From Vibrio furnissii CIP 102972 (GTDB lineage Bacteria; Pseudomonadota; Gammaproteobacteria; Enterobacterales; Vibrionaceae): 64,000 bases of DNA. The stretch is from assembly GCF_000176175.1 (NCBI RefSeq), contig NZ_ACZP01000013.1, positions 1,071,695 to 1,135,694 of the forward strand. Direction: 5' to 3'. Position numbers and translations under genes: made by a program. The notes beneath the pieces are model-generated. The model saw only the letters and a list, made by a program, of their open reading frames with translations. It ran no database searches and was not told the origin of the DNA. The stretch's first letter is position 1; each line of letters begins with the position of its first letter. Of the stretch, positions 1 through 6,349 are shown piece by piece.

Positions 1-737
1 CTGATGTATCCCTGTTACTTTCAGAGCTTTGCACAAAGGATGGTAAGCTAGTACAAGGTAGTCCACTAAGTGGTTATCTTGCTAACCTAGTTTTCTTTAG
101 AGAAGAACACTCCATTGTTGCATCGTGTATCGAGCATGGGCTGCATTACACACGCTACTACGACGACATTCACATTAGTTCGTGCCAACCATTCTATGAA
201 GAAGTGCACGACTTAAAGCAACAGTTATACGGAATGATGGGTCGTGTTGGAGTTAGCCCGCATCGCTCCCCTAAGAAATGCAATATCAAGCTATCTAACA
301 CTAGACTTGATGTTCACGACGTTACCATTAACTCTCATAAAACTTCCCCATCAAGAAAGAGAGTCTCTAAAGTCCGCAACTTATTGTTTAACTTCAATAA
401 TTGTGTATCTTCGGGCTGTAACATCGAAACCTTAGTAAAACAATATCGAAGCATCTTAGGGCATATAAACACGCTACAACAGCAAGGTTATAGCAAAAGT
501 AAGACTCTCAAAAAAGAACTCCGTGAGGCCGTTCATCACATTGATGAAAAAAGCGCTAAAAAATACGCTAGAGGCTATAGAAAAGTAAAAAACAGTAAAG
601 AGTTCAAAGCATTTAGCCTTAAAGCTTCCATACTCAAACGCATCAACGGAAGAGTGGCGTCTGTTATTAATGCTGAACACGATGCTGCGAAGAAGAAGCT
701 GGAAAGAAATAAGGCTAGTCGCAAGCCAACGAGCTAA
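1..737 (+). CDS. Reverse transcriptase, C-terminal part (5' end outside window)
   Basis: The frame is open from the first base and stops at 735-737. It reads through a motif Q-G-S-P-L-S-G-Y-L-A-N-L and then R-Y-Y-D-D-I-H-I-S, which are the template-grip and catalytic Y-x-D-D motifs of reverse transcriptases. A segment like VHxVTINxxK with a basic stretch follows, resembling the VTxLxVN region after the catalytic site in retron-type and related bacterial RTs. The rest (about residues 115-245 of the visible part) is Lys/Arg-rich. Bacterial RTs of this type act in retrons or in anti-phage defence; which subclass this is cannot be decided without the N-terminus and flanks. The gene overlaps the 3' end of the oppositely oriented integrase by 23 bases, so both probably belong to one island. 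I chose the open frame rather than the internal GTG at 204, which lies after the catalytic motif. Confidence 0.85.
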   Translation, partial: DVSLLLSELCTKDGKLVQGSPLSGYLANLVFFREEHSIVASCIEHGLHYTRYYDDIHISSCQPFYEEVHDLKQQLYGMMGRVGVSPHRSPKKCNIKLSNTRLDVHDVTINSHKTSPSRKRVSKVRNLLFNFNNCVSSGCNIETLVKQYRSILGHINTLQQQGYSKSKTLKKELREAVHHIDEKSAKKYARGYRKVKNSKEFKAFSLKASILKRINGRVASVINAEHDAAKKKLERNKASRKPTS

Positions 738-1896
738 AGAGCCCCTCTCGCACGAAACTATCGTCATGCTTTAATGCTAACATTTGCATGGCGTTGTGTT
801 TATTTCTGTAACTAAAGCCTGATAAATACACCTTACCAGTGGTTAATTTACCTACGCTGTGCCCCAAAAGAGCACCAATCAATTCTTCTTTTACTCCTTG
901 ATTGAAGAGTTCTGTTACCACATAGTGACGCAGAGAATGGAACGTTACATTGTAGATATCTAATTGCTTCAGCAGTTGGGAAAAGAACTTACTAGGCTTG
1001 CCAACATAACCGTTGTATTTACTGTAAGGCAGCTCAAAAAGTCGCTCATCACCCCCTCGACCTTCCACCAGTTCAACGAACAACTTATTTAACTCGTTGG
1101 TTATTGGAATCTCACGTTCACTGGCTGAGTTCTTGAGTTTCTTATCAATATGAGAATCATTGATACTCAAACTTGGTTGCTTACCTAAGTCAATATCGCC
1201 AACTCTTAGTTGAGCTAACTCATTGAGCCTACAACCTGTTAGAGCTGCAATACGAGGTAGATAGTACTTCCATCTATCCACTTCATTCTTGTATCTCTCT
1301 GTGGCTTGTAGGAGCATTTTAAGCTCGCTTTCAGCAATAGCTCTAGTTGGTCGAACTGGCTTCTTCTCTACACTGATTTTGAACCATTCAGTTTCAACCT
1401 TATGCCCTAGGCGATTGAAACAGCTAGAGAGTAAACGGAGTTTTTTCTTCATAGTAGTAGCGCTACAGGTCTGTGTTTGCTTCCACTTTTCAATGTGAGC
1501 ACTCCTCACGCTATCTAGTGTCGTTGAAGGAGCAAGACAATTAACAAAACCATTCCAACAGTTGCGGTATTCTGTCTGACTTTTTGCACTCAAGTCTTGA
1601 AGAAAGTCCACGATATCAATGGAAGATAACAACAAGCTTTGTTTCTTCTGCCTTCCTGAAAAGTCACTGTAAATAGATTTGATTTCATCAACGGTAGGGT
1701 TTGAAAGCAGAAGGATTCGACTTGCTAGGTCGGAGGCAAAGCGAACAGCCGTCATGTAATCTCTGGTTTTTAAACTCAAGCTTGGCTGGTGGTGCTTCCC
1801 ATTGACCCTAACATTCCATCGAAAGGCATAAACACCTGTTCGACTAGTAAAAAGGTAAAGCGTTTTGCGTGATGTTAGGCGTTGATTAGATAACAT
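715..1896 (-). CDS. Tyrosine recombinase / integrase of island A
   Basis: The 393-residue protein belongs to the phage-integrase family and would catalyse site-specific integration or excision by strand cleavage through a tyrosine. The catalytic domain is in the C-terminal half. The first Arg is in T-G-C-R-L-N-E-L (about residue 220), the H-x-x-R box is in F-H-S-L-R-H-Y, and G-H-S is followed by the nucleophile Tyr in K-V-Y-L. The N-terminal about 180 residues form an arm and core-binding region with no DUF4102 signature, so it is a different class from the integrase at 14591. The ATG at 1896 has a GGAG ribosome site about 9 bases upstream. It overlaps the RT gene tail-to-tail. Confidence 0.9.
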   Translation of the reverse strand: MLSNQRLTSRKTLYLFTSRTGVYAFRWNVRVNGKHHQPSLSLKTRDYMTAVRFASDLASRILLLSNPTVDEIKSIYSDFSGRQKKQSLLLSSIDIVDFLQDLSAKSQTEYRNCWNGFVNCLAPSTTLDSVRSAHIEKWKQTQTCSATTMKKKLRLLSSCFNRLGHKVETEWFKISVEKKPVRPTRAIAESELKMLLQATERYKNEVDRWKYYLPRIAALTGCRLNELAQLRVGDIDLGKQPSLSINDSHIDKKLKNSASEREIPITNELNKLFVELVEGRGGDERLFELPYSKYNGYVGKPSKFFSQLLKQLDIYNVTFHSLRHYVVTELFNQGVKEELIGALLGHSVGKLTTGKVYLSGFSYRNKHNAMQMLALKHDDSFVREGLFSSLACD

Positions 1897-1945
1897 TGTG
1901 TGAGCTCCAGTGTGGGCTCTTGCTATCTTTAAAACCTTCAGATAT

Positions 1946-1972
1946 GAAAAAAGGCCTGATAAATCAGACCTT
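1946..1972 (-). terminator. Rho-independent terminator beside tRNA-like tail
   Basis: On the minus strand a stem of about 10 bp with one mismatch (AAGGTCTGAT / ATCAGGCCTT) is followed by a run of T. It lies 8 bases downstream of a tRNA-tail-like sequence, the same layout as at the real tRNA-Ser gene (terminator 16104-16127). Confidence 0.65.
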
Positions 1973-1980
1973 TAAGAATG

Positions 1981-2010
1981 TGGCGAGCAAGGGCTTCTAC
2001 CAGGGCACTT
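1981..2010 (-). other. Degenerate tRNA-Ser 3'-end-like sequence, candidate distal attachment site
   Basis: The sequence TGGCG-AGCAAGGGCTTC resembles the reverse complement of the tRNA-Ser tail at 16140 (TGGCG-GTG-AGCAAGAGATTC) but lacks three bases, and its T-loop does not match. With the terminator beside it and the arm-type octamer at 2067, it is the best candidate for the far junction of element B. It is not an exact att repeat. Confidence 0.35.
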
Positions 2011-2066
2011 AATTGATTGTTTTTATTTAAAAATATCCAACACTTATTTCAAATGCATTTCAAAAA

Positions 2067-2074
2067 GCATTACT
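2067..2074. repeat. Arm-type octamer near distal end of element B
   Basis: GCATTACT occurs in the context AAAGCATTACTTTAGGC (2064-2080). The context AAAGCATTACTTGAGGC occurs at 16004-16020 beside the integrase. The near-identical 17-mers at opposite ends of element B suggest recognition by the same integrase or Xis. Confidence 0.5.
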
Positions 2075-2281
2075 TTAGGCAACTGCTTAGTATTTCCACA
2101 TTTGCCAGCTAAACAACAAGCAATTCCATTCAACAAACAGATTCAAACTGCTTTATGGAGTCACAGTGACACTATGTCGGATTCCTATTTCATCCACTAC
2201 ACTGACATCCGAACTCTGTTCAATAAACTAGCTTCCACCAATTGGACAATATCACCACATAGGGTGAATAAGGCAACAGCC

Positions 2282-2506
2282 ATGAACACATACGTTTCGT
2301 TACAGGAATGGGCAGACAAGAAGTTTGGTCATGTTCCAACATCAGCAACTCTTTCACGTTATGCCAAGAACGGCCAGATATACCCTAAGCCCGTTAAGTT
2401 CGGCGGTCGGTGGCGAGTTGATCCGGAGGCTCAATTTCTGGAACTGCAACCGGCAAATCATGACACATCAAATCCATTGCTAAAGAAAATCTTAAGCGGA
2501 GGCTAA
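2282..2506 (+). CDS. Excisionase-like small DNA-binding protein
   Basis: The 74-residue product (from ATG 2282) reads YVSLQEWADKKFG near its start, then a helix-turn-helix-like stretch and PKPVKFGGRWRVDPEA. This is the pattern of phage excisionase (winged-helix DUF1233/Xis-like) proteins, which bend attachment-site DNA and direct the integrase to excise. The open frame extends upstream to a TTG at 2102, but the family-like part begins at 2282, where AAGG lies about 10 bases upstream, so I chose the shorter form. It is the only clearly supported element B gene on the plus strand and lies next to the distal end, where Xis would act. It converges on the antiterminator-like gene. Confidence 0.65.
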   Translation: MNTYVSLQEWADKKFGHVPTSATLSRYAKNGQIYPKPVKFGGRWRVDPEAQFLELQPANHDTSNPLLKKILSGG

Positions 2507-2594
2507 AACACGCTCCAACGCATGTTAACGACTCCCGCTACAGCTGTTCTTAACTGGTTGATTTTCTTCCAAGGGACAATTTTGTCCCTTGCTC

Positions 2595-3050
2595 TTATGC
2601 TGCTTTGCTTGATAACTGTTTCAACAAGCCTTGATGAAAGAACACACCAGCCAAGAAGAATTCTGTAAGCTGGATTGCATTTCTAACCTTACCCTCTGAA
2701 CACTTAACCCGATCGGCTATGGTTGCCAGTCGCGCGATTTCGCTCTTATTTAGCCCGTAGACATAATAAAGCACCAGGAAAGCCATAGCCTGAGAATCAT
2801 GGTTTTGAAGTAAGTTAGCGATCGCTTTATCGATAACACCGGCTTGTTCGTCAGTGATAGAGATATGATTGCGTGTTGGCTTAGGAGCCACAGAAGCAAG
2901 GTATGGAGCTTCTCGATACCAATCGGTGAAAGTGTTGTTGTTAGACCAATTGCCCCACGCATGTAGTAGGTCTCTCGTTCCTGAAAGGTCTAATACACCA
3001 TTGCCACCAGTAACCCTTCCGTCATGTTTACTCAGTCTAAGATTTCCCAT
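2595..3050 (-). CDS. Q-type antitermination protein homologue
   Basis: The 151-residue protein shows the layout of phage Q-like antiterminators: DLLHAWGNWSNN near the N-terminus, then a conserved ISITDEQAGVIDKAIANL segment, and a C-terminal YYVYGLNKSEIARLA helix-turn-helix-like region. Such proteins modify RNA polymerase at a late promoter so it reads through terminators into late genes. ATG 3050 has GGAGG 9 bases upstream; the TTG at 3068 would include this site and is unlikely. It is the most downstream gene on the minus strand of element B, so late genes would have to lie elsewhere, for example in a helper phage. Family recognition is from memory of sequence style. Confidence 0.6.
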   Translation of the reverse strand: MGNLRLSKHDGRVTGGNGVLDLSGTRDLLHAWGNWSNNNTFTDWYREAPYLASVAPKPTRNHISITDEQAGVIDKAIANLLQNHDSQAMAFLVLYYVYGLNKSEIARLATIADRVKCSEGKVRNAIQLTEFFLAGVFFHQGLLKQLSSKAA

Positions 3051-3165
3051 TTGAAAGCCTCCGCGCAATTATTGACCTGTATTTAAACACAGTAGTTAGG
3101 TTTCATAAATGTAAATCTCAATGTCAGGTTTTTCCTGGGAGTAAATGAAGCGGAAGTGCCTGTTT

Positions 3166-3557
3166 TTAAATATGTGTGGATATTTGTTGAACAATAATGC
3201 TATTACTTCCATGGTAAATTTTTGTTGGCTTACCACCTCCAATTGTAGGTTCCTCAGATTGAGTTACCGAAACCAAAGACAAATCCCACAAGCTTTCTAT
3301 TGTCCTTCTAACGTTGCCACGATACTCGTATTCTGAACCGTCCAAATTTGGGCGGTAAATTCTGGTGATAGTTGGGCCACGACGATGTAACTATCACTCT
3401 TGTTTACATTGTATACAGTGAGTGGCCTTCCTCCTTGTGCGTTGGGTTTTCCTGCATTGTAGTAAAACCTATTACACCTGATTTCTTCCTCATCCGTCTT
3501 TGCATTCTCCTGACTTTTCGGGAGATTAAATTTTAACCAGAATATTTCTAATGTCGG
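3166..3557 (-). pseudogene. Frameshifted, start-less open stretch (possible gene remnant)
   Basis: Two overlapping minus-strand open frames look protein-like. One (3557 to 3297) contains NRFYYNAGKPNAQGGRPL and SYIVVAQLSPEF. The other (3390 to 3166) contains LDGSEYEYRGNVRRTIESLW and ends QQISTHI before TAA. One frameshift between about 3330 and 3390 would join them. The first frame has no ATG, GTG or TTG near its beginning. I recognise no family. It fills most of the gap between the antiterminator-like and TerS-like genes, so it could be a broken gene or a gene with a sequencing error. It could also be non-coding by chance. Confidence 0.3.
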
Positions 3558-3582
3558 TTAAAACATGGTCGTGGCGTTTTCT

Positions 3583-3606
3583 AACCTCGCCCTAACCTCG
3601 CCCTTT
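3583..3606. repeat. Short tandem repeat TAACCTCGCCC x2
   Basis: Two adjacent copies of an 11-base unit lie upstream (minus-strand sense) of the broken stretch and just downstream of the TerS-like gene. No function is suggested. Confidence 0.5.
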
Positions 3607-3641
3607 TGGGATAGTTAATAGAGATAACTCAAAGCAGAGAT

Positions 3642-3959
3642 CTAATCCTGATAATTCATGAGCCAGGCGGCGTCCCTAGACAACATGAGCTTACTGGACT
3701 CTCTGTTTGATCTTATGCCAACACATTCAACGCTGGCGGCACTCTGTATGCGCTGCTCCATTAGTTCGGCTATCCTTGCCCTTACAATAGGATTCCGCAT
3801 AAGTCGCCACGCTTGCTGCTTGGCATATTTGTGGGAATAACAACCGGTGCGCCTAACTGCTTTGGTAGGGTTCAAATCGATAAGCATCTCATGGCAAAAC
3901 CTATCGTATCTATCCGTGATTCGATATGAACTCGCTAAAAAAAGGTCTACATTTGTCAT
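3642..3959 (-). CDS. Small terminase subunit-like protein (TerS)
   Basis: The 105-residue protein contains DLNPTKAVRRTGC followed by YAKQQAWRLMRNPIVRARI. This is the HTH-bearing pattern of Terminase_2-type small subunits (a residue run 'NATKAAIRAGYS..TA..QG..LL.N..V'). TerS recognises the packaging site and recruits TerL. GGAGGT lies 6 bases before ATG 3959. It is short for the family (usually about 150-180 residues) and lacks most of the oligomerisation and C-terminal region, and no TerL gene follows. In PICI satellites a lone TerS redirects a helper's terminase to satellite DNA. That role here is inference. Confidence 0.6.
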   Translation of the reverse strand: MTNVDLFLASSYRITDRYDRFCHEMLIDLNPTKAVRRTGCYSHKYAKQQAWRLMRNPIVRARIAELMEQRIQSAASVECVGIRSNRESSKLMLSRDAAWLMNYQD

Positions 3960-4167
3960 CGATCAACCTCCATTAAAGTTTGCCTTTTAATACTAACATT
4001 CACTAGCACCCTGCATGCTACAAACAGCCACCATTTCATCCAATAACTTTGACAGTCCATAGTAAAATTTAGTCAGTGAAATGACTTGCAATGCTTGCTG
4101 CACAAAGCTTCAAGGATATTTAGCTGGCATATTGATAACATCAAAACGTCAAGGACAGTCAAAAAAA

Positions 4168-4986
4168 TTAGTCGCGATTATAGTCTTCCATGTATTGCCA
4201 AAATTTCTCACCGAAACGCATCTCAGGCCACTCATGGGCGCCATAGGCAAGCCTGAGCCTTACTATTGGGTTTAAAACGCTGTGAGGCTCTCCTAGCTCG
4301 TCATCAACATAGATGCAAAGTAATCGACAATCATTGTCACTCACTCCATTAGGTAGCATTTCATCAATAGCCCATTCCATTGCTTCGATATCTTCTTGGC
4401 TTGGTCGTGATGGAAATCTTCCCACCTGGTACACGTCTCTCACATGAGCACGAATTGCTTTCCAGAATGCAATGATCTCATCAGACAAATTTTCGTGCGT
4501 AACTTTTTTACGCACCCCTGTTCCCCCTGTATTTACGTTTTCTATTACGTTCTCATTTGCGTTCTTGTAGGCAAATACTGCCCCACCATCAGGCAAATAT
4601 TGCCTGTACGGGGGGCAAATACTGCCCTTACAAATCTCATGTTGTGGTTCTTCAGTCGTATTCGCCGTGACATCATCTTCTTTGTTGGGACAAAGATTAC
4701 TCCTACCAAGTTGAGATATGCGCTCAAGATTCAATGCATAAATACTGGATGAATCCTTTCTTAACTGCTTTGTGATTAACCCCATGTCAGACAGCGCCTT
4801 AGTGGCGTTTTTCACTGACCTTTCAGACACACAAAGGATCCTCGCCATTTCTGACACGCTACGCCAAGATGAGTAATTTTTTTTGGGATTAGCCTTGCGG
4901 CACAAAAAGTTTAATACAGACTTCTCACTGCCTTTCATGCCACCGATATTATCAACCAAATCCCAATATTCATTTGGGATTGCCAT
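4168..4986 (-). CDS. Phage replication-type protein with N-terminal winged helix
   Basis: The 272-residue protein has an N-terminal HTH (about residues 15-75: SVSEMARILCVSERSVKNATKALSDMGLI in sense). A low-complexity linker with PPYRQYLPDGGAVFAYKNAN follows, then a C-terminal acidic and aromatic domain. The order (winged helix, linker with repeated short motifs, C-terminal interaction domain) resembles phage replication initiators of the O or DnaT-like type that load the host helicase. No helicase Walker motif is seen. The position after the early regulatory block and before TerS fits a replication gene. It could instead be a transcriptional regulator. Confidence 0.5.
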   Translation of the reverse strand: MAIPNEYWDLVDNIGGMKGSEKSVLNFLCRKANPKKNYSSWRSVSEMARILCVSERSVKNATKALSDMGLITKQLRKDSSSIYALNLERISQLGRSNLCPNKEDDVTANTTEEPQHEICKGSICPPYRQYLPDGGAVFAYKNANENVIENVNTGGTGVRKKVTHENLSDEIIAFWKAIRAHVRDVYQVGRFPSRPSQEDIEAMEWAIDEMLPNGVSDNDCRLLCIYVDDELGEPHSVLNPIVRLRLAYGAHEWPEMRFGEKFWQYMEDYNRD

Positions 4987-5003
4987 GACTACAAACCTCT
5001 CAT

Positions 5004-5291
5004 TTAACCTTTCCGCTCATCATCAACATAGACCGAGTATTTAGCTTCCCCACGCTCCACCGATGCCCATGCTAAATGTTCGATTCTGTCCAGCAACGCA
5101 GACTGAAGCTTCCTATCAGCATCATCACTAGTTAATGTTTGAGCAGCCATGGCTAGCGCTTCGATTTTCTTCATAATAAGAAGCAAGTCTATTGCAAGTG
5201 GGACGGCGTTCTTTATTCTCAGCTTTTCACGCTCTCTACTATCGATACTGTTTCGATCAGTAACCACTACTCCACGACTCATACTATTCAT
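5004..5291 (-). CDS. Small phage protein, unknown function
   Basis: A 95-residue product (from ATG 5291) begins MNSMSRGVVVTDRNSID and is largely helical and charged, with an Ala/Leu-rich middle. I recognise no domain. The ATG overlaps the stop of the upstream gene by 8 bases, indicating translational coupling, and this supports the shorter start over the TTG-type extension to 5372. It is the last gene of a run of five overlapping small genes downstream of the c4-like RNA. Confidence 0.5.
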   Translation of the reverse strand: MNSMSRGVVVTDRNSIDSREREKLRIKNAVPLAIDLLLIMKKIEALAMAAQTLTSDDADRKLQSALLDRIEHLAWASVERGEAKYSVYVDDERKG

Positions 5292-5514
5292 GATCGGCCC
5301 CCTTGCCTCTGCTAGATTTAATATCCTTAACAAGCTCCTTGAACTCACCTTCAATTCGCTCCAATTGCTCACTGATTAGCCAGAGAGACCCAGAAATAAC
5401 CTCATCACTTGATGCTTCTACATTTTCTGGTGAGCCAATAACTGATAGGGCAGAGCGAGCCTGAGTCAACCAGCGAGAGACGTTGTCTACTTGGGTGCTA
5501 TTTTTCGGAGCCAT
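5284..5514 (-). CDS. Small phage protein, paralogue of the 5498-5722 product
   Basis: The 76-residue protein contains DNVSRWLTQARSALSVIG, then SPENVEASSDEVISGSLWLI and SEQLERIEGEFKELV. It aligns with the neighbouring upstream gene product along its length (QARSALSVIG versus QTRSITLMIG; SGSLWLISEQLERI versus SNALWLVIEQIDRA; a short acidic or basic GKG tail in both). This indicates tandem duplication followed by divergence. ATG 5514 overlaps the upstream gene by 17 bases. Function unknown. Confidence 0.55.
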   Translation of the reverse strand: MAPKNSTQVDNVSRWLTQARSALSVIGSPENVEASSDEVISGSLWLISEQLERIEGEFKELVKDIKSSRGKGADHE

Positions 5515-5722
5515 TCCCTTTCTCCCTATTGGCGTTGTTATCATCAACCAACTCAACAAGTTTTATACTTGCGCGATCAATCTGCTCAATAACGAGCCAC
5601 AATGCATTGGACATATCAAGTACTGTTGAGCGTCCTATATTTTCCTCATCCCCAATCATCAAAGTGATAGAGCGGGTTTGCCCCAACAGTCGTTGGATAT
5701 CATTAACAATATCGAGGTTCAT
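5498..5722 (-). CDS. Small phage protein, first of a tandem paralogous pair
   Basis: The 74-residue product begins MNLDIVNDIQRLLGQTRSI and resembles the next gene's product over nearly its full length. It is predicted helical, with no membrane segment or known catalytic motif. Its ATG overlaps the stop of the Icd-like gene (ATGA, 5719-5722). It is co-transcribed with the Icd-like operon and probably acts early. Function unknown. Confidence 0.55.
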   Translation of the reverse strand: MNLDIVNDIQRLLGQTRSITLMIGDEENIGRSTVLDMSNALWLVIEQIDRASIKLVELVDDNNANREKGNGSEK

Positions 5723-5928
5723 GCTGCCACCTCCACAGCCCGTCCGGGCATTCGGGAGATAAACACGAGGGGTAAACCGGTTAACTGCTTACGAGCCCGC
5801 AACTCAGACGGAGCCACAACAGAGATGGTGCGAATACGCTTGAAACCTGACAGCGTGCGAACGCCACCAGCGATAATAAATGTGTAGATCATTGCTGTGG
5901 ATACAGCTTGGGTAGGGGTAGTAGTCAT
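5719..5928 (-). CDS. Icd-like / Ash-type small protein
   Basis: The 69-residue protein has a C-terminal pattern RIRTISVVAPSELRARKQLTG followed by LVFISRMP. This resembles the end of 'host cell division inhibitor Icd-like' and Ash-family proteins of phage P1, P4 and many satellites (VxAxSExxARxxLxxxxxLxFxxRxP). In P1 the icd gene lies directly downstream of the c4 antisense RNA and blocks division. Here too a structured leader RNA lies upstream. A perfect AAGGAGG sits 8 bases before ATG 5928. The start overlaps the stop of the preceding frame (ATGA) and its stop overlaps the next start. Family assignment is from remembered pattern. Confidence 0.55.
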   Translation of the reverse strand: MTTTPTQAVSTAMIYTFIIAGGVRTLSGFKRIRTISVVAPSELRARKQLTGLPLVFISRMPGRAVEVAA

Positions 5929-6149
5929 GATGACCGCCTCCTTAGTGTGAACATTGAATCCATCACCAAAGAGACCAATCTTATGGAGATGGACTGATCA
6001 AGGTTGGTCTTACCGCCACTAAGGTTACGGCGCGCCGAAGCGCCCTCAATCAGCCCACCATAATTTGAATACAAGTACACCTTGTGTACTTCAAAATAGA
6101 TGTGTGCAAATTGTACGCATAAAAAAACCAGCAAGAAAGCTGGCGACAT
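5925..6149 (-). CDS. Leader ORF between terminator and Icd-like gene (doubtful as a protein)
   Basis: The 74-codon frame begins at ATG 6149, inside the stem of a terminator, and ends ATGA-overlapped with the Icd-like gene. The translation contains YGGLIEGASARRNLSGGKTN and a hydrophobic N-terminus. Because its start is within a termination hairpin and it spans several inverted repeats, it may be read only when termination fails, or may not be a protein. In P1, a translated open frame between c4 and ant/icd has a comparable coupling role. Confidence 0.35.
   Translation of the reverse strand: MSPAFLLVFLCVQFAHIYFEVHKVYLYSNYGGLIEGASARRNLSGGKTNLDQSISIRLVSLVMDSMFTLRRRSS
5969..5982 (-). promoter_or_regulatory. 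Hairpin with loop TTGGTC, second copy
   Basis: AAGA-TTGGTC-TCTT on the minus strand repeats the loop of the hairpin at 6166-6181. It lies 41 bases before the Icd-like start. The complement GACCAA lies between them at 6004-6009. Confidence 0.45.
6122..6144 (-). terminator. Terminator ending the c4-like leader RNA
   Basis: On the minus strand the stem GCCAGC with a six-base loop and GCTGG is followed by seven T. It separates the structured leader (6160-6220) from the Icd-like operon, as the early terminator does in P4 and P1 immunity regions. It overlaps the first codons of the leader frame. Confidence 0.7.
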
Positions 6150-6159
6150 GCGCCTTAGT

Positions 6160-6222
6160 GATTAACAGGAGACCAATCCTGATTGCAGATTTTGCTGCAA
6201 TACGGACACTGTATCGTACTTT
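6160..6222 (-). ncRNA. c4-like antisense RNA (P1/P4-type immunity RNA)
   Basis: Three consecutive hairpins are visible in the minus-strand RNA: TACG...CGTA (6201-6218), TTGCAG-CAAAAT-CTGCAA (6183-6200) and CAGGA-TTGGTC-TCCTG (6166-6181). The terminator at 6122-6144 follows. The loop TTGGTC is complementary to GACCAA at 6004-6009 in the downstream operon leader and is repeated at 5973-5978. This is the logic of c4 (P1/P7) and CI (P4) RNAs, where a leader-derived RNA pairs with the downstream transcript and blocks expression of icd, ant or replication genes. The Icd-like gene downstream supports it. Exact 5' and 3' ends are unknown. Confidence 0.55.
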
Positions 6223-6349
6223 TGGGGCAGTCATCAACTAGATTTCTGTTGATGGTTATCACATTTCACGTGTAGGCCGAAGCCTTAACCTTTAGGTCCG
6301 ATTAATTAACCGTCATTGTATCTATTGGCAAAACACTAATGAAAGAGAG
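6223..6349 (-). promoter_or_regulatory. Upstream region of the c4-like RNA
   Basis: About 130 bases without a gene lie between the lipoprotein stop and the c4-like RNA. It holds a UUCG-loop hairpin (AGGC-TTCG-GCCT, 6274-6285) and AT-rich sequence that could carry the leader promoter. I cannot assign convincing -35 and -10 boxes. Confidence 0.35.

Larger units (their letters stand above)
1..1980. mobile_element. End of integrative island A (RT plus integrase), partial
   Basis: An RT gene and a tyrosine recombinase gene run tail-to-tail up to a terminator and a tRNA-tail-like sequence at about 1946-2010. Integrases normally lie next to their own attachment site, so the island probably extends leftward out of the window from this point. 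The boundary is inferred, not seen as a perfect repeat. Confidence 0.5.

Noticed and set aside
3145..3336. 63-codon plus-strand frame
   Set aside because: It has no ribosome site and lies opposite the more protein-like minus-strand stretch.
3405..3425. Possible SOS (LexA) box around ACATTGTATACAGTG
   Set aside because: Only one half fits CTGTATA; the other half lacks ACAG at the right spacing, and it lies inside the putative broken gene.
5372..5559. Longer starts for the small overlapping phage genes (5372, 5559)
   Set aside because: The extensions run deep into upstream genes; the ATGs at 5291 and 5514 give the typical short coupled overlaps.
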